DNA from: Thermoleophilia bacterium
Lineage (GTDB): Bacteria > Actinomycetota > Thermoleophilia > Gaiellales > Gaiellaceae
Reading direction: 5' to 3'
Length of the DNA stretch: 14,826 nucleotides
Assembly: GCA_025933895.1 (NCBI GenBank)
Contig: JAICZB010000030.1
Span: 1-14,826 of the forward strand
Positions 13,553-14,826 of the stretch are shown here, piece by piece. Numbering within the stretch: position 1 is the stretch's first letter; the number at the start of each line of letters is the position of its first letter. The notes below the pieces were generated by a model, which searched no databases, was not told the DNA's origin, and was given only the letters and a program-made list of their open reading frames with translations. Both the position numbers and the translations under genes were made by a program.

Positions 13553-14566
13553 TCAGCCCGTTCGCGGCAGCGTTGCCAGGGCCTGCAACGCCTCCCCGAA
13601 CGTGCGCACCGGGATGACGCGGAGCGGCCCGGCATAGCGCCGGGCCACACGCGCATTGTCACCTGCCGGAACGAGGAACACGTCGACGTCGGCCTTCCGG
13701 GCGTCGAAGATCTTCTGCTTCACGCCGCCGATCGGAGAGACGGCGCCGTTGAGCTCCATCTCTCCCGTGGCGGCCACCCGGCGGCCCTGGTCGACGTTGC
13801 GGCCGAGTTGCTGCATCACCTCGAGCGCGAAGGCGAGGCCGGCCGATGGGCCGCCGATGCCCTGGGCGTCGATCGAGACGCGGATCGGCAGCTTGATGTG
13901 GGCCGCCTGTGCCGGGGCGAAGCCGATCAGCGCATGTCCGGGCTCCTGCGGATCGTCCACCGTCCGGATCGGCTCGGTGACGATCTTGCCGCCACGCCGG
14001 ATCCGGACCTGCACGGTGTCGCGAGGCGTCACTCGGTCGAGCACCTCGCGCAGTTTCACGATCGTCGGAGTCGGCTTCCCGTCGATCGCGACGATCACGT
14101 CCGCGGGCTGCAGCTTGCGGTAGGCGTCGGTGTCGAGATCGACGGCGTCCACGATCACGCCGTCGGGCTTGACGACCACGTGGTAGCCGAGACGGCGGAG
14201 GGCGACGGCCGCCGCGACCTGTTGCGATATCTGCATCTCGCGCAGATCAGCCGCCTGGGCAGCCGCCCCGCTCGTGCCGGGCGGGACGATGAGGCCGGCC
14301 GGGACGAGCGTCGCGTGCGAGTGGATCCAGGGGAAGAGCCGCTCGAACTCGTTCGCGCGGCGCTCGATGACGTCCACGAAGTAGATGCCGCCCGGCCCCG
14401 TGGATGGGCGCCCGCCCTGCACGCGGACGAGCGGCGCGACCGGATGCGCGACGTCCGGCAGCAGCAGGTAGTCGCCCGACGGGATGCTGAACAGGATGAG
14501 CACCGTCACGGCGAGGAGAACCACGATCCCGCTCACGACGCGCAGCGGTGTGAGGAGGCGTCTCAA
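13553..14566 (-). CDS. Membrane-anchored PDZ and Lon-type serine protease (YlbL-like)
   Basis: Protein of 337 aa, starting at TTG 14566 with AAGAGG 8 nt upstream. One N-terminal membrane anchor (about 11-28, VSGIVVLLAVTVLILFSI) leads to an extracytoplasmic body. A PDZ domain covers about 145-195 (LQPADVIVAIDGKPTP), and the Lon proteolytic domain covers about 225-320 with the Ser-Lys dyad: Ser241 in GIGGPSAGLAF and Lys283 in IGGVKQKIFDARKA. There is no AAA ATPase domain, so this is the YlbL-type ATP-independent version, thought to cleave peptides at the cell surface. The TTGA overlap with the upstream dehydrogenase stop (14563-14566) indicates coupled translation. Substrate unknown. Confidence 0.9.
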   Translation of the reverse strand: MRRLLTPLRVVSGIVVLLAVTVLILFSIPSGDYLLLPDVAHPVAPLVRVQGGRPSTGPGGIYFVDVIERRANEFERLFPWIHSHATLVPAGLIVPPGTSGAAAQAADLREMQISQQVAAAVALRRLGYHVVVKPDGVIVDAVDLDTDAYRKLQPADVIVAIDGKPTPTIVKLREVLDRVTPRDTVQVRIRRGGKIVTEPIRTVDDPQEPGHALIGFAPAQAAHIKLPIRVSIDAQGIGGPSAGLAFALEVMQQLGRNVDQGRRVAATGEMELNGAVSPIGGVKQKIFDARKADVDVFLVPAGDNARVARRYAGPLRVIPVRTFGEALQALATLPRTG

Positions 14567-14826
14567 AACAGGAACCTCTTCAGCCCGCCGTCGACGACGA
14601 GCGTCTGGCCGGTCACGTACGACGCGCGCTCGGAGGCGAGAAAGCAGACGACGTCACCGAACTCCCGCGGCGTTCCCCAGCGCCGGAGCCCGATCTCCTC
14701 CAGCTGCTCGTCGGTCGGTCCGCCGGGATAGAGCTCGTCGAGCCTCGCCGTCGCGATGCGGCCGGGCGCGACGCAATTGACGGTGATGCCCTTCGGTCCG
14801 AGCTCGCGGCTCAGGGTCTTGAGCCA
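14563..14826 (-). CDS. Short-chain dehydrogenase/reductase, C-terminal part (start outside window)
   Basis: The last 87 codons of an SDR-family oxidoreductase, FabG-like in style. Visible landmarks: ELGPKGITVNCVAPGRIAT (the family NVxxPG turn), RRWGTPREFGDVVCFLAS, and SYVTGQTLVVDGG just before the end, then LKRFLF. The NAD(P)-binding Gly motif and the catalytic Tyr-x3-Lys are upstream of the window, so activity and substrate cannot be judged. The stop TGA (14565-14563) overlaps the protease start, and AAGAGG, which serves as that gene's ribosome site, lies inside this coding sequence. Confidence 0.9.
   Translation of the reverse strand, partial: WLKTLSRELGPKGITVNCVAPGRIATARLDELYPGGPTDEQLEEIGLRRWGTPREFGDVVCFLASERASYVTGQTLVVDGGLKRFLF

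Noticed and set aside
13549..14587. Repeated 12-mer CTCTTCAGCCCG at 13549 and 14576
   Set aside because: A 12-nt match is expected several times by chance in a window of this size, and each copy is at the end of a coding sequence.

Overview
The window is high-GC DNA whose genes use strong GC3 and frequent GTG/TTG starts. A fused biotin carboxylase/BCCP, a zinc-ribbon/cyclase/AAA/TPR protein, many short gaps and 4-nt overlaps, and TAnnnT boxes a few bases before start codons without Shine-Dalgarno sequences all suggest a deep-branching actinobacterium. A Thermoleophilia/Gaiellales-like lineage is my best guess. This is an inference from gene content, not a marker-gene placement. I see no mobile element, CRISPR array, rRNA or tRNA; it reads as chromosomal core.

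Layout. 1-2747 (minus strand): a membrane diguanylate cyclase cut by the window start, a 35-aa membrane miniprotein just upstream of it, and a secreted NlpC/P60 hydrolase. 2763-3122 (plus): two very small genes, one resembling an acyl-CoA carboxylase epsilon subunit and one a CxxC/CxxC protein. 3132-3686 (minus): pgsA, starting only 23 bp from the divergent accA3-type gene. 3710-11872 and on to 12984 (plus): biotin carboxylase-BCCP, an exported COG4315-type protein, sucC, a SAM methyltransferase, sucD, a very large class III cyclase/ATPase, and a PLP aminotransferase. 12937-14826 (minus): a LapA-domain membrane protein overlapping the aminotransferase end, a Cys-rich 58-aa protein, a PDZ/Lon membrane protease, and the end of a short-chain dehydrogenase.

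Functionally the centre is acyl-CoA/TCA metabolism (acyl-CoA carboxylation and succinyl-CoA ligase) with phospholipid head-group synthesis beside it. Nucleotide signalling genes (c-di-GMP and probably cAMP) and cell-envelope proteins lie around it. The most unusual points are a methyltransferase gene inserted seamlessly between sucC and sucD, a bidirectional promoter candidate that would make both pgsA and the carboxylase leaderless, a repeated TAnnnT-plus-6-to-9-nt-to-start pattern, a low-GC perfect palindrome with a TTA codon inside the carboxylase linker, and four small genes that automatic annotation could easily miss.
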